From Streptomyces violascens (GTDB lineage Bacteria > Actinomycetota > Actinomycetes > Streptomycetales > Streptomycetaceae): DNA of 64,000 bases. Positions 51,972 to 60,010 of the stretch are shown piece after piece. Both the position numbers and the translations under genes were made by a program. Every line of letters starts with the position of its first letter. Position 1 is the first letter of the stretch. The notes beneath the pieces were generated by a model. The model made no database searches. It was not told the origin of the DNA and saw nothing but the letters and a program-made list of their open reading frames with translations. The stretch covers positions 58,220-122,219 of the forward strand of contig NZ_BMUA01000024.1 of NCBI RefSeq assembly GCF_014649955.1. Direction: 5' to 3'.

Positions 51972-53201
51972 TCAGCCCATGACCGTGTAGCCCGCCTCCC
52001 GCAGCGCCGACGCCACCTCCTTGCAGTGCTCCGGGCCCTTCGTCTCCAGGTGCAACTCGACCTCCACCTCCGTGAGTCCGAGCCGGGGGTCGGTCCGTAC
52101 GTGGCTCACGTCCAACACATTGGCATCCAGCACTGACAATTCGCCGAGAAGCGAGGCCAGCGCCCCGGGCCGGTCGGTGAGGCGAAGGCGCAGCGACAGA
52201 TAGCGGCCCGCCGCGGACATGCCGTGCCGCAGGATCCGCTGCAACAGGAGCGGATCCACATTGCCGCCGGAAAGCACCGCCACGACCGGCCCGCGGAACG
52301 CCTGGGGATCGCTGAGCAGCGCGGCCACCGGGCTCGCCCCGGCCGGCTCCACGACCAGCTTCGCCCGCTCCAGGCAGAGCAGCAGCGCACTGGAGAGCTC
52401 GTCCTCGGTGACCGTACGCACCTCGTCCACCAGCTCGCTGACCAGCGCGAACGGTATGTCGCCCGGTCGTCCCACCTTGATCCCGTCGGCCATCGTGGGC
52501 GCGGTGTCGATGGCGACGGGGTGCCCGACGGCCAGCGAGGGCGGGTAGGCCGCGGCGGCGGCCGCCTGCACGCCGACGATCTTCACGTCGGGCCGCAGCG
52601 CCTTCACCGCGACCGCGATGCCCGCCGCGAGGCCGCCGCCGCCGATGCCGACGACGATGGTGCGCACCTCGGGGCACTGCTCCAGGATTTCCAGGCCCAC
52701 GGTGCCCTGCCCGGCGATGATGTCCTGGTGGTCGAAGGGGTGGATGAACACCGCGCCGGTCTCGGCCGCGTACGCCTGGGCGGCGGCCAGCGTCTCGTCG
52801 ACGACCGTGCCGTGCAGGATGACCTCCGCCCCGTAGTGCCGGGTCGCGGCGACCTTCGGCAGCGGGGCGCCCATCGGCATGAAGACCGTGGAGTGCACGC
52901 CGAGCAGCGACGAGGCAAGGGCCACGCCCTGGGCGTGGTTGCCCGCGCTCGCGGCGACCACCCCGGCGGCCCGCTCCTCCGGACGCAGCCCGGCGATCCG
53001 CACGTACGCGCCGCGCAGCTTGAAGGAACCGGTGCGCTGGAGGTTCTCGCACTTGAGGTGGACCGGCGCTCCGACCAGCGACGACAGATGGCGGGAGCCC
53101 TCCATCGCGGTGGTGCGGGCCACTCCCGAGAGCATCTTCTGCGCGCCGCGGATGTCATCGAGGATGAGGTGGTGCAAGGGGCCAGACGTACTGAAGCTCA
53201 T
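51972..53201 (-). CDS. ilvA: Threonine ammonia-lyase
   Basis: A 409-residue PLP enzyme with PLP Lys61 in TGSFKLRGAY, the SAGNHAQGVA substrate loop, GGGGLAAG phosphate loop, and one C-terminal ACT-like domain (about 330-409, LRLTDRPGALASLLGELS). It deaminates threonine to 2-oxobutanoate for isoleucine synthesis; the short single ACT domain resembles catabolic/biodegradative-type or actinobacterial IlvA forms, so feedback by isoleucine is uncertain. It is divergent from the MarR gene. Confidence 0.95.
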   Translation of the reverse strand: MSFSTSGPLHHLILDDIRGAQKMLSGVARTTAMEGSRHLSSLVGAPVHLKCENLQRTGSFKLRGAYVRIAGLRPEERAAGVVAASAGNHAQGVALASSLLGVHSTVFMPMGAPLPKVAATRHYGAEVILHGTVVDETLAAAQAYAAETGAVFIHPFDHQDIIAGQGTVGLEILEQCPEVRTIVVGIGGGGLAAGIAVAVKALRPDVKIVGVQAAAAAAYPPSLAVGHPVAIDTAPTMADGIKVGRPGDIPFALVSELVDEVRTVTEDELSSALLLCLERAKLVVEPAGASPVAALLSDPQAFRGPVVAVLSGGNVDPLLLQRILRHGMSAAGRYLSLRLRLTDRPGALASLLGELSVLDANVLDVSHVRTDPRLGLTEVEVELHLETKGPEHCKEVASALREAGYTVMG

Positions 53202-53284
53202 GACAGCAAGTCTTGCAGCTCACGCCCCTTTCCGGCCGCCCGGATTTCGATCCGCACGGCAGTTGTCCACAGGTTTGCGCACCG

Positions 53285-53300
53285 CCGGTACGTATACCGG
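53285..53300. promoter_or_regulatory. MarR-type operator candidate CCGGTA-CGTA-TACCGG
   Basis: A perfect inverted repeat with 6-bp arms lies in the 156-bp divergent gap between ilvA and the MarR gene, 58 nt before the latter. It suits autoregulation and possibly control of ilvA. Confidence 0.5.
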
Positions 53301-53357
53301 TCAGGCCGCGTACTCTGTCCCCCACCACACCGACACCCGCACGAGAGAGCCCCGGCC

Positions 53358-53861
53358 ATGCCCCCAGTTCAGGACATGACTCCCCCGCTTGACCCCGGCC
53401 TCCTCGATGCCCTCCAGCACCAGGTGGCCGTGTTCGCCCGCCGCGCAGAGCAGACCAGGCTCGGCGGCGTCGGACAGGTCCGCAACTCGATGGACCGGGC
53501 CGCGTATCTGCTGCTCAACCGGCTTGACCTGGAAGGCCCGATGGGCGTCAAGGCGCTCGCCGCGGGCATGGGGATCGACTCGTCGACGGTGACCCGCCAG
53601 GTCGCGCCGCTCGTCGACACCGGCCTGGTCAAGCGCACGTCGCACCCCGAGGACGGCCGGGCGGTCGTGCTCCAGCTGTCCCCGCGCGGCCAGTCCCGCC
53701 TCGAAGAGGTGCGCTCCTCGCGGCGCGAGCTGATGGCGCAGGTCACCGACGGGTGGACGGAGCACGAGCGGGAGTCGTTCTGCACACTGCTCACGCGCTT
53801 CAACTCCGCGCTCTCGGCCCGCCAGTCGGCCGCCCAGGAGCCGTCCGCGCCGACCTCTTGA
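53358..53861 (+). CDS. MarR-family regulator
   Basis: A 167-residue regulator with the MarR winged helix: RAAYLLLNRLDLEGPMGVKA, then recognition region MGIDSSTVTRQVAPLVDTGL and wing RTSHPEDGRAVVLQLSPRG. The ATG at 53358 has only a weak GAGAGAG upstream; ATG at codon 7 is an alternative. Ligand unknown. Confidence 0.9.
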   Translation: MPPVQDMTPPLDPGLLDALQHQVAVFARRAEQTRLGGVGQVRNSMDRAAYLLLNRLDLEGPMGVKALAAGMGIDSSTVTRQVAPLVDTGLVKRTSHPEDGRAVVLQLSPRGQSRLEEVRSSRRELMAQVTDGWTEHERESFCTLLTRFNSALSARQSAAQEPSAPTS

Positions 53862-53885
53862 CCGGGGGCTCGCGCCTGCCCTCAT

Positions 53886-54407
53886 ATGAGGCTCATGCGC
53901 GAGCGGTACTTCAGCCAACACCGCCGCCGCACCCGGGAGTTCGAGTCGTACGTGGCGGGCGCGGGCGGCCGGCTGCTGCACGCCGCCACCCTGCTCACCG
54001 CCGAGCTCCCGGACGACAACCCGCGCGCCCGGCGTCTGCTGACCGCCGCGCTGGCCGAAACGTACGCCCGCTGGGACCGGCTGCGCGGTGAGGACCCGTA
54101 CGACCGCACCCGTCAGGAACTCGCCGCCCGGTTCGCGCGCGGCGCCTGGCGCTACCACCGGCCGGCGATACCCGGCCTGCCCCGGCCGCACGCCGACCAC
54201 GGGCTGCTCGCGCGGCTGACCCCGCAGGAGCGGCTCATCCTGGTGCTGCGTCTGCACGAAGGGGTCGCCGAGGAGCAGACGGCGGCGCTGGTCGGCCTGC
54301 CGGCGGACCGGGTCCGGGCGATCTGCACCCGGGCGATCGCCACGATGCGCAGCACCCCGCCGACGCCGCCCGCGCCCGCCGCCCCGGCTCCCGGGGTGGC
54401 CACATGA
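53886..54407 (+). CDS. Sigma-70-like DNA-binding protein (region 4 only)
   Basis: A 173-residue protein. The N-terminal half is an Arg-rich helical segment (RERYFSQHRRRTREFESYV) resembling but not clearly matching sigma region 2. The C-terminal half has a sigma region 4-like helix-turn-helix (LTPQERLILVLRLHEGVAEE, AALVGLPADRVRAICTRAIA) and a Pro/Ala tail. It is shorter than a true ECF sigma factor and may be a sigma-like regulator. The start (53886 or 53895) has no strong binding site. The next gene is a membrane protein 22 nt downstream, the usual arrangement for a sigma/anti-sigma pair. Confidence 0.72.
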   Translation: MRLMRERYFSQHRRRTREFESYVAGAGGRLLHAATLLTAELPDDNPRARRLLTAALAETYARWDRLRGEDPYDRTRQELAARFARGAWRYHRPAIPGLPRPHADHGLLARLTPQERLILVLRLHEGVAEEQTAALVGLPADRVRAICTRAIATMRSTPPTPPAPAAPAPGVAT

Positions 54408-54429
54408 GCGGCTGCGAGGAGGCCGTGCG

Positions 54430-54684
54430 ATGAGAACGCCGGACCGCAAGACCGCCGAGGTCCGCCACCTCCTGGAGGGCGGCCCGCACCCGGCCGTACC
54501 GGCCGAACTGGCCGCCCAGGCAGCGGAGTTGGGCCTGCGCATGCTGCACCGGCGGCGGGTCGTCCGCCGCACGCTGTGGCTGCTGCTGGCCGTGGCGGTG
54601 ATCGTCTTCCTCGTCTGGGCCTCGATCGCCCAGCCGTGGGTGGCGCCCCCTTCGACGGTGACGCCACCCGTAGATGGGCTCTAG
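54430..54684 (+). CDS. Small membrane protein paired with the sigma-like gene
   Basis: An 84-residue protein with a soluble N-terminal helix pair (KTAEVRHLLEGGPHPAVPAELAAQ), a basic HRRRVVRR and one membrane helix (LWLLLAVAVIVFLVWASI). GAGGAGG lies seven nt upstream of the ATG. Its arrangement resembles a minimal anti-sigma factor but the zinc motif HxxxCxxC is absent. The function is inferred only from position. Confidence 0.72.
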   Translation: MRTPDRKTAEVRHLLEGGPHPAVPAELAAQAAELGLRMLHRRRVVRRTLWLLLAVAVIVFLVWASIAQPWVAPPSTVTPPVDGL

Positions 54685-54694
54685 GAGACAGGCC

Positions 54695-55849
54695 CTAGCC
54701 CAGCGCCTGCTTAAGGTCGGCGAGCAGATCGTCCGCGTTCTCGATGCCCACCGAGACCCGCACCAGGTCCGCCGGGACCTCCAGGGCGGAGCCCGCGACG
54801 CTGGCGTGCGTCATGCGGCCCGGGTGCTCGATCAGCGACTCGACACCGCCGAGGGACTCGCCGAGCGTGAACAGCTTCGTACGGTTGCAGACCTCGACCG
54901 CCGCCTCCTCGCCGCCCTCGACGCGGAAGGAGACCATGCCGCCGAAGGCCCGCATCTGCTTGGCCGCGACGTCGTGGCCCGGGTGCTCGGGCAGCCCCGG
55001 GTACAGGACCTTGGTGACCTTGGCGTGCCGGGTCAGCATCTCGGCTACCTTGCCCGCGTTCTCGCTGTGCCGGTCCATGCGGACGGGGAGCGTCTTGATG
55101 CCGCGCAGGACCAGCCACGAGTCGAAGGGCCCGGCGACCGCGCCCATCGCGTTCTGGTGGTACGCCAACTCCTCTCCGATCTCGGCCGAGTTGGTGACCA
55201 GCGCACCGCCCACGACGTCGGAGTGGCCGCCCATGTACTTGGTCAGCGAGTGCACGACGATGTCCGCGCCGAGCGACAGGGGCTGCTGGAGGTAGGGGCT
55301 CGCGAAGGTGTTGTCGACGACGAGCCTGGCGCCCGCGTCGGCCGCCACCTGCGCCACGGCCGCGATGTCCGTGATGCCGAGCAGCGGGTTGGAGGGCGTC
55401 TCCACCCAGATGACCTTCGTACGGTCGGTGACGGCGGCCCGCACCGAGGCGGGGTCGGAGGTGTCGGCGACCGACCACTCCACGCCCCAGCGCGAGACGA
55501 CCTTCGCGAACAGGCGGAACGTGCCGCCGTAGGCGTCGTTCGGGATCACGACGTGGTCGCCGGGGGCGAGCAGCGTACGCAGCAGGCAGTCTTCGGCGGC
55601 GAGCCCCGAGGCGAAGGCGAGGCCGCGGCGGCCGCCTTCGAGGGCCGCCAGGTTCTCTTCGAGGGCGGTCCGCGTCGGATTCGCGCTGCGGCTGTACTCG
55701 TAACCGCCGCGCAGGCCGCCGACGCCGTCCTGCTTGTAGGTGGAGACCTGGTAGATCGGGGGTACGACCGCACCGGTCAGCGGATCCGCGGTGTTCCCGG
55801 CATGGATCGCGATGGTCTCGAAGCTCTTGTCGAGGTGCTCGTGGCTCAT
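54695..55849 (-). CDS. metB: Cystathionine gamma-synthase / PLP trans-sulfuration enzyme
   Basis: A 384-residue Cys/Met-metabolism PLP enzyme with YEYSRSANPTRTALEENLA, the SGLAAEDC block, NDAYGGTFRL, DNTFASPYLQQPL and PLP Lys204 in HSLTKYMGGHSD. The family covers cystathionine gamma-synthase, gamma-lyase and homocysteine synthases; the sequence is most like actinobacterial metB. In Streptomyces the product may act in either direction of trans-sulfuration. The ATG of MSHEHLDK has a weak upstream site. Confidence 0.9.
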   Translation of the reverse strand: MSHEHLDKSFETIAIHAGNTADPLTGAVVPPIYQVSTYKQDGVGGLRGGYEYSRSANPTRTALEENLAALEGGRRGLAFASGLAAEDCLLRTLLAPGDHVVIPNDAYGGTFRLFAKVVSRWGVEWSVADTSDPASVRAAVTDRTKVIWVETPSNPLLGITDIAAVAQVAADAGARLVVDNTFASPYLQQPLSLGADIVVHSLTKYMGGHSDVVGGALVTNSAEIGEELAYHQNAMGAVAGPFDSWLVLRGIKTLPVRMDRHSENAGKVAEMLTRHAKVTKVLYPGLPEHPGHDVAAKQMRAFGGMVSFRVEGGEEAAVEVCNRTKLFTLGESLGGVESLIEHPGRMTHASVAGSALEVPADLVRVSVGIENADDLLADLKQALG

Positions 55850-55918
55850 GGGCCAGAGCCTAGTTCGTCGGCCCACCGGGTTCGTCATATCCGGCCGTGG
55901 TCTGGTTCGCTGGGAGAC

Positions 55919-57028
55919 ATGGAGATTCTGTGGACCCTGCTCGCGCTGTGCATGCTCGTCGCGATCATCGGCCGGCTCGTGTCCCGCCGCGGCGGGACCG
56001 GCATCCAGCTGTCCCGGCCCGGGGCACCCGATGCCGCCGACCCGGCGGCGTACGGCTTCGCGCTCCAGGAGGAGCTCGACGTGCGCATGCCCGGGCCCGA
56101 CCAGGATCTCCTCGACGTGCTCGCCGTGGTGCAGCAGACCCAGGACTGGAAGCCGGCCGCCCGCCTCCTCGCCGAGACCCCGAAGGAGGGCGAGCGGCGC
56201 TGGCAGCGCGTCCAGGCCTTCGCGGGCGCGGCCTCCCTGGAGCTCGCCCAGCACCCGGGCATCGGCGGGGCCTGGCTGCGCAAGTGGCGCTCCGAGGCGC
56301 CGAAGGACGCGGGAGCCGCGCAGGTGCACGCGGAGTTCCTGGTCCAGCAGGCCTGGCGGTCCTCGTCCGTCGGCCAGGACGACTTCCGCATCATCCTGGA
56401 GGAGGCGCACACGGTCTGCGGCGAGGCCGCGCTGCTCGCGCCGGGCGACCCCGTCCCGTACATCACCGAACTCGCGGTGGCGCGTGGACTGGCCTATCCC
56501 CGCCCGGAGTTCGACCAGCTGTGGGCCAAGGTCGTGGACCGTGCCCCGCACCACATGGGCGCGCACCTCGCGGCCCTGCACTACCACTGCGAGAAGTGGC
56601 ACGGCTCGCGCGCGCAGGCGGACGAGTTCGCGACGTCGGCCGCGGCCCGCGCCCCGCGCGGCTCCCTCCTCTCCGCGCTCCCCCTCTTCTCTGTGTACGA
56701 GCACGTGCCGGACGTGGTCCTGGTCAGCGACTTCTACCGCACGGCGGTGGTGAGCCGCGCCATGGAGGGCGCCCTGCACGCCGTCCACCAGGCCCGCCCC
56801 GACGATCCGGTCCTGCCCCAGGTGCGCCACCTCCTGGTCTTCTTCCTGGTACGCGCCGAACGCTGGGCGGAGTCGATGGACCAGTTCGTGGCCCTGGACG
56901 GCTATGTGGGCGCCCTCCCCTGGACGGTCTCCGAGGACCCGGCGGCGGACTACGCCCTGTGCCGGGCCCTGGCGGTGGCGGGCTACGAGGCGAACGGCGG
57001 GAGCCCGGCGACGCTGCGGCGGCCGTAG
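55919..57028 (+). CDS. Hypothetical membrane-anchored helical-repeat protein
   Basis: A 369-residue protein with an N-terminal membrane helix (LWTLLALCMLVAIIGRLV) and a cytosolic all-alpha region resembling TPR-like repeats (DLLDVLAVVQQTQDWKPAARLL, AEFLVQQAW, PHHMGAHLAALHYHCEKWHG). No established domain recognised. GGGAG lies just before the ATG. It lies between metB (divergent) and msrA (same direction, 81 nt downstream). Confidence 0.75.
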   Translation: MEILWTLLALCMLVAIIGRLVSRRGGTGIQLSRPGAPDAADPAAYGFALQEELDVRMPGPDQDLLDVLAVVQQTQDWKPAARLLAETPKEGERRWQRVQAFAGAASLELAQHPGIGGAWLRKWRSEAPKDAGAAQVHAEFLVQQAWRSSSVGQDDFRIILEEAHTVCGEAALLAPGDPVPYITELAVARGLAYPRPEFDQLWAKVVDRAPHHMGAHLAALHYHCEKWHGSRAQADEFATSAAARAPRGSLLSALPLFSVYEHVPDVVLVSDFYRTAVVSRAMEGALHAVHQARPDDPVLPQVRHLLVFFLVRAERWAESMDQFVALDGYVGALPWTVSEDPAADYALCRALAVAGYEANGGSPATLRRP

Positions 57029-57109
57029 GGGCTCATGGGGGACGGCCGGAATCTCTCGGCCCGGCCGTGCGTTCCCCCTAGGCATCCACACTCTTCCGAG
57101 GAGCCCCCG

Positions 57110-57775
57110 ATGATCTTCGGCCGCCGTACGCCCGAGCTGCCCACCCCCGAGCAGGCCCTCAAGGGACGCCCGGAGCCCGAATTCACCCTGCCGTCCCGGC
57201 ACACGGTCCTCGGCAACCCGCTGGCGGGCCCGTACCCCGAGGGGTTCGAGATCGCGGACTTCGGGATGGGCTGTTTCTGGGGCGCCGAGCGCAAGTTCTG
57301 GCAGACCCCGGGCGTGTGGACGACGCTGGCGGGCTACCAGGGCGGGATCACGGTGAACCCGGCGTACGAGGAGGTCTGTTCGGGCCTGACGGGGCACACG
57401 GAGGCGGTCCGGGTGGTGTACGACCCCGCCGTCGTCTCCTACGAGCAGCTCCTGAAGGTGTTCTGGGAGAACCACGACCCGACGCAGGGCTTCCGCCAGG
57501 GCAACGACGTGGGCACGCAGTACCGCTCGGCGATCTACACCCACACCCCCGCCCAGGAGGCCACGGCCCAGGCGTCCCGCGAGGCGTACCAGAAGGTCCT
57601 GACGGGCTCGGGCCACGGCACGATCACGACGGAGCTGCTGCCGGCGCAGGGGCGTCCGTTCTACGCCGCGGAGCCGTACCACCAGCAGTACCTGGACAAG
57701 AACCCGGCGGGGTACTGCGGGATCGGCGGCACGGGGGTCTCCTGCCCGATCGGCGTGGCGAAGGCGGGGAGCTGA
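57110..57775 (+). CDS. msrA: Peptide-methionine (S)-S-oxide reductase
   Basis: A 221-residue MsrA: the catalytic motif GMGCFWGAE places Cys at about 55, with GYQGGITVNPAYEEVCSG, GHTEAVRVVYDP and a C-terminal resolving-Cys region (AGYCGIGGTGVSCPIG). It reduces methionine-S-sulfoxide using thioredoxin. The N-terminus is extended by about 45 residues relative to short MsrA forms, typical for actinobacteria. GAGGAG lies six nt upstream of the ATG. Confidence 0.96.
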   Translation: MIFGRRTPELPTPEQALKGRPEPEFTLPSRHTVLGNPLAGPYPEGFEIADFGMGCFWGAERKFWQTPGVWTTLAGYQGGITVNPAYEEVCSGLTGHTEAVRVVYDPAVVSYEQLLKVFWENHDPTQGFRQGNDVGTQYRSAIYTHTPAQEATAQASREAYQKVLTGSGHGTITTELLPAQGRPFYAAEPYHQQYLDKNPAGYCGIGGTGVSCPIGVAKAGS

Positions 57776-57836
57776 CCCCGCCGGACGTTCCCCGGCCGCG
57801 ACGAGGCGGGAGGCGTTCGCGGCTCGCCGGGCTCGG

Positions 57837-57897
57837 GATGGGCTGGGCGGGGGAAGCGGGGTGACCGGGGCAGCGGCGAACCGTTGAACCCGGGGCA
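57837..57897. repeat. 61-bp intergenic repeat, copy A
   Basis: This stretch (containing GTGACCGGGGCAGCGGCGAA and CCGTTGAACCCGG) recurs with about six differences at 58540-58600. Both copies lie 140-370 nt before a member of the secreted paralog family. It suggests that duplication of the family carried its upstream flank. No promoter or ORF is evident in it. Confidence 0.75.
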
Positions 57898-57920
57898 AGA
57901 TCACGGCGGGCGGGGTGGAC

Positions 57921-57951
57921 ATTGGCCCGAATGAGCACAATTTGTGACGTG
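57921..57951 (+). promoter_or_regulatory. Conserved upstream block of secreted paralog 1
   Basis: The block ATTGGCCCGAATGAGCACAA then TTTGTGACGTG recurs with few changes at 59309-59339 (paralog 3) and in part at 58718-58739 (paralog 2). It contains the imperfect palindrome CACAAtTTGTG. Its conservation ahead of three duplicated genes, at about 85-170 nt from each start, marks it as the likely promoter/operator. Confidence 0.6.
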
Positions 57952-58039
57952 ATGCCCGGGTTCCTCGTTCCAGGGACGACGGGCCTCCCCCCGGGCAGGC
58001 CTGTCACCCCTCTCTGACCGACCCAATGGGAGTACAACC

Positions 58040-58453
58040 GTGATCAAGCAGGTTCTCGCCGGAGCAGCCTTCGCCACCGCCGCAACGATGGCCATCGCCG
58101 CCCCCGCCTCCGCGGCCACGGCAACCCAGGCCCCCAGGCTTCCGCTCCAGCTCCCCACCAGCACGCTCAAGAGCCTCCTCGCCACCGTCACGGGCCCGAC
58201 CTCGAGTGGCTCGGGTTCCATGGGCAGTGCCGGCGCCACGGGATTCGCGACCCGCAACGGCAACACCTCGATCGCGGGCGAGGCGGGCGGCATCGGCAAC
58301 ACCTACGGCGCCTCGCTCATCAACGTCGACCTGCGCTGCGCGGTACCGCTGCCGGAGGGCGAGGGCATCGGCGGACACGCCCTCGGTGGCTCCAAGGCCG
58401 CCTGCAACCTGGCGCCGGTCGACCAGTACCAGGCCCCGCAGAAGCTGCTCTGA
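58040..58453 (+). CDS. Small secreted protein, tandem paralog 1
   Basis: A 137-residue exported protein with signal peptide 1-26 (AAPASA cleavage), a Thr/Ser-rich linker (about 30-70) and a conserved C-terminal domain: TRNGNTSIAGEAGG, NTYGASLINVDLRC, PEGEGIGGHALG, KAACNLAPVDQY and terminal PQKLL. Two Cys (in DLRC and KAACN) probably form one disulfide. No known family recognised; not a chaplin or rodlin by my reading. The GTG start has GGGAG seven nt upstream. It shares promoter block and 61-bp flank with the next copies. Confidence 0.85.
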   Translation: MIKQVLAGAAFATAATMAIAAPASAATATQAPRLPLQLPTSTLKSLLATVTGPTSSGSGSMGSAGATGFATRNGNTSIAGEAGGIGNTYGASLINVDLRCAVPLPEGEGIGGHALGGSKAACNLAPVDQYQAPQKLL

Positions 58454-58539
58454 CGCACCGTCTGGCGTACGGGTCTCCCACCGGAAAACCCGGCACGACC
58501 AGCTGAAGGAACACCGACCCGCACAGCCCGCGGAACCCT

Positions 58540-58600
58540 CGATGGGCTGTGCGGGGGAACCGGGGTGACCGGGGCAGCGACGAACCGTTGAACCCGGCGC
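58540..58600. repeat. 61-bp intergenic repeat, copy B
   Basis: Second copy of the flank described at 57837-57897. It lies just before a strong hairpin (58609-58655) in the 459-bp gap between paralogs 1 and 2. Confidence 0.75.
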
Positions 58601-58608
58601 ATTGGAGA

Positions 58609-58655
58609 GTGCACAAGAGTCCCGGGGTCCGACCAGTCACCCCGGGACTCTGCAC
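58609..58655. terminator. Strong hairpin between secreted paralogs 1 and 2
   Basis: A perfect 13-bp stem (AGAGTCCCGGGGT at 58616-58628 with ACCCCGGGACTCT at 58639-58651) is extended by GTGCA/TGCAC outside. It should terminate paralog 1 transcription, so each paralog probably has its own promoter. Confidence 0.7.
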
Positions 58656-58717
58656 GCTCACCACCCCGCTGACCCGACCGGGGCACCAGCCCCCTCCCCG
58701 CGTCCGCTTTTAGTCTT

Positions 58718-58739
58718 ATCGGGCGCAATTTATGACGTG
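58718..58739 (+). promoter_or_regulatory. Conserved upstream block of secreted paralog 2 (partial)
   Basis: ATCGGGCGCAATTTATGACG followed by TG matches the second half of the conserved block at 57921-57951. About 100 nt of extra sequence lie between it and the gene compared with paralogs 1 and 3. The region closer to the start (CCTGTCACCC and GAATGGGAGCACAACC) is again conserved. Confidence 0.5.
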
Positions 58740-58912
58740 TTGTGCCTGTTCCTCCATCGAGGGGACGTCCGGTGGATCAGGGTCGGACAGGGCACGGCGT
58801 CCGGTGCGGTGCGTGCCGGATGACGCCCCTTGTCCGACCCCTCCAGGGGTCGCAGGTTTCCCTACGGGGCGGGCCTGTCACCCTCTCCGACCCACCGAAT
58901 GGGAGCACAACC

Positions 58913-59209
58913 GTGATCAAACAGATTCTTGCCGGGTCGGCCCTCGCCATCGCCGCGACGATGGCCGTCGCCGCCCCCGCCTCGGCGGACACCAGGGACT
59001 TCGGGACCCGCAACGGCGACACCGTCATCGCGGGCGAGGCGGGCGGCATCGGCAACACCTACGGCGCCTCGCTCATCAGCGCCGACCTTCGCTGCGCGAT
59101 CCCGATGCCCGAGGGCGAGGGCATCGGCGGACACCTCCTCGGCGGGCCCAAGGCCGCCTGCAACGTCGCACCCGTCCGCCAGTACCAGGGCCCGCAGAAG
59201 CTCCTCTGA
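58913..59209 (+). CDS. Small secreted protein, tandem paralog 2
   Basis: A 98-residue exported protein, the shortest copy: signal peptide 1-26 directly followed by DTRDFGTRNGDTVIAGEAGG and the conserved NTYGASLISADLRC, PEGEGIGGHLLG, KAACNVAPVRQY and PQKLL tail. It has no linker, so it defines the minimal family domain (about 65 residues). Two conserved Cys. GTG start with GGGAG upstream. Function unknown. Confidence 0.85.
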   Translation: MIKQILAGSALAIAATMAVAAPASADTRDFGTRNGDTVIAGEAGGIGNTYGASLISADLRCAIPMPEGEGIGGHLLGGPKAACNVAPVRQYQGPQKLL

Positions 59210-59308
59210 CCCTCGACAGCCGACCGGGGCACCGGACACACACGTCCAGTACCGGTGCCGCGGGCGGCACGGAACACTCGCTTCCGGACGCGTCGGCTCC
59301 CTCTGCGC

Positions 59309-59339
59309 ATTGGTCCGAATGAGCACACTTCGTGACGTG
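59309..59339 (+). promoter_or_regulatory. Conserved upstream block of secreted paralog 3
   Basis: ATTGGTCCGAATGAGCACAC followed by TTCGTGACGTG matches the block before paralog 1 at 26 or more of 31 positions. Confidence 0.55.
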
Positions 59340-59425
59340 TTGTGCATGTGCCTCGTTCCAAGGGGCGGCAGGTTTCACAGGGCGAACCTGTCACCCCCGA
59401 CCAACCACCGAATGGGAGCACGACC

Positions 59426-60004
59426 GTGATCAAGCAGGTTCTCGCCGGAGCAGCCTTCGCCACCGCCGCAACGATGGCCATCGCCGCCCCCGCCTCCGCA
59501 GCCACGGCGACCCAGGCCCCCAAGGCTCCCGCCAACGCGCTCCAGAACCTCCTCTCCAGCCCTCTCGCCCCGAGCCCGACCACCAGCGGCACCGGCTGCG
59601 GCTGCATCGGCGACACCGTGAGCGGCCTCACCGGCACCACCCCCGTCGGCAACGGCACCACCGGCAAGCTGACCAGCACCGTCAGCAACACCACCAGCAG
59701 CCTCACCGGCACCAACACCGGCACCATGGGCACCGGCGCCGGTAACGGCGGCAGCAGCGCGAGCGGCAGCGGCGCCACGGACTTCTCGACCCGCAACGGC
59801 GACACCGTCATCACGGGCGAGGACGGGGACGGAGCGGGCGGCATCCTCAACACCTACGGCGCCTCGCTCATCAACGTCGACGGCCGCTGCCTGGTGCCGC
59901 TGCCCGAGGGCGAGGGCATCGGCGGCCACGGCCTCACCGGCCCCAAGGCCGCCTGCAACCTCGCGCCCGTCGACCAGTACGAGGCCCCCCAGAAGCTCCT
60001 CTGA
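59426..60004 (+). CDS. Small secreted protein, tandem paralog 3 with long Thr/Ser/Gly linker
   Basis: A 192-residue exported protein. The first 33 residues are identical to paralog 1. A low-complexity Thr/Ser/Gly region of about 75 residues with a GCGC Cys pair separates the signal peptide from the conserved domain (FSTRNGDTVITGEDGDG, NTYGASLINVDGRC, PEGEGIGGHGLTG, KAACNLAPVDQY, PQKLL). The linker resembles wall-spanning stalks, so the domain may be displayed away from the membrane. GTG start with GGGAG upstream. Function unknown. Confidence 0.85.
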   Translation: MIKQVLAGAAFATAATMAIAAPASAATATQAPKAPANALQNLLSSPLAPSPTTSGTGCGCIGDTVSGLTGTTPVGNGTTGKLTSTVSNTTSSLTGTNTGTMGTGAGNGGSSASGSGATDFSTRNGDTVITGEDGDGAGGILNTYGASLINVDGRCLVPLPEGEGIGGHGLTGPKAACNLAPVDQYEAPQKLL

Positions 60005-60010
60005 CCCCGG

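Noticed and set aside
54695..57940. A 1081-codon minus frame starting far upstream of metB
   Set aside because: Upstream part is antisense to a plus-strand gene and msrA; the PLP enzyme starts at the ATG of MSHEHLDK.
57837..60010. Chaplin or rodlin genes
   Set aside because: The conserved domain lacks the chaplin GN-x-V/Cys pattern and the rodlin core as I know them, and ends in PQKLL.
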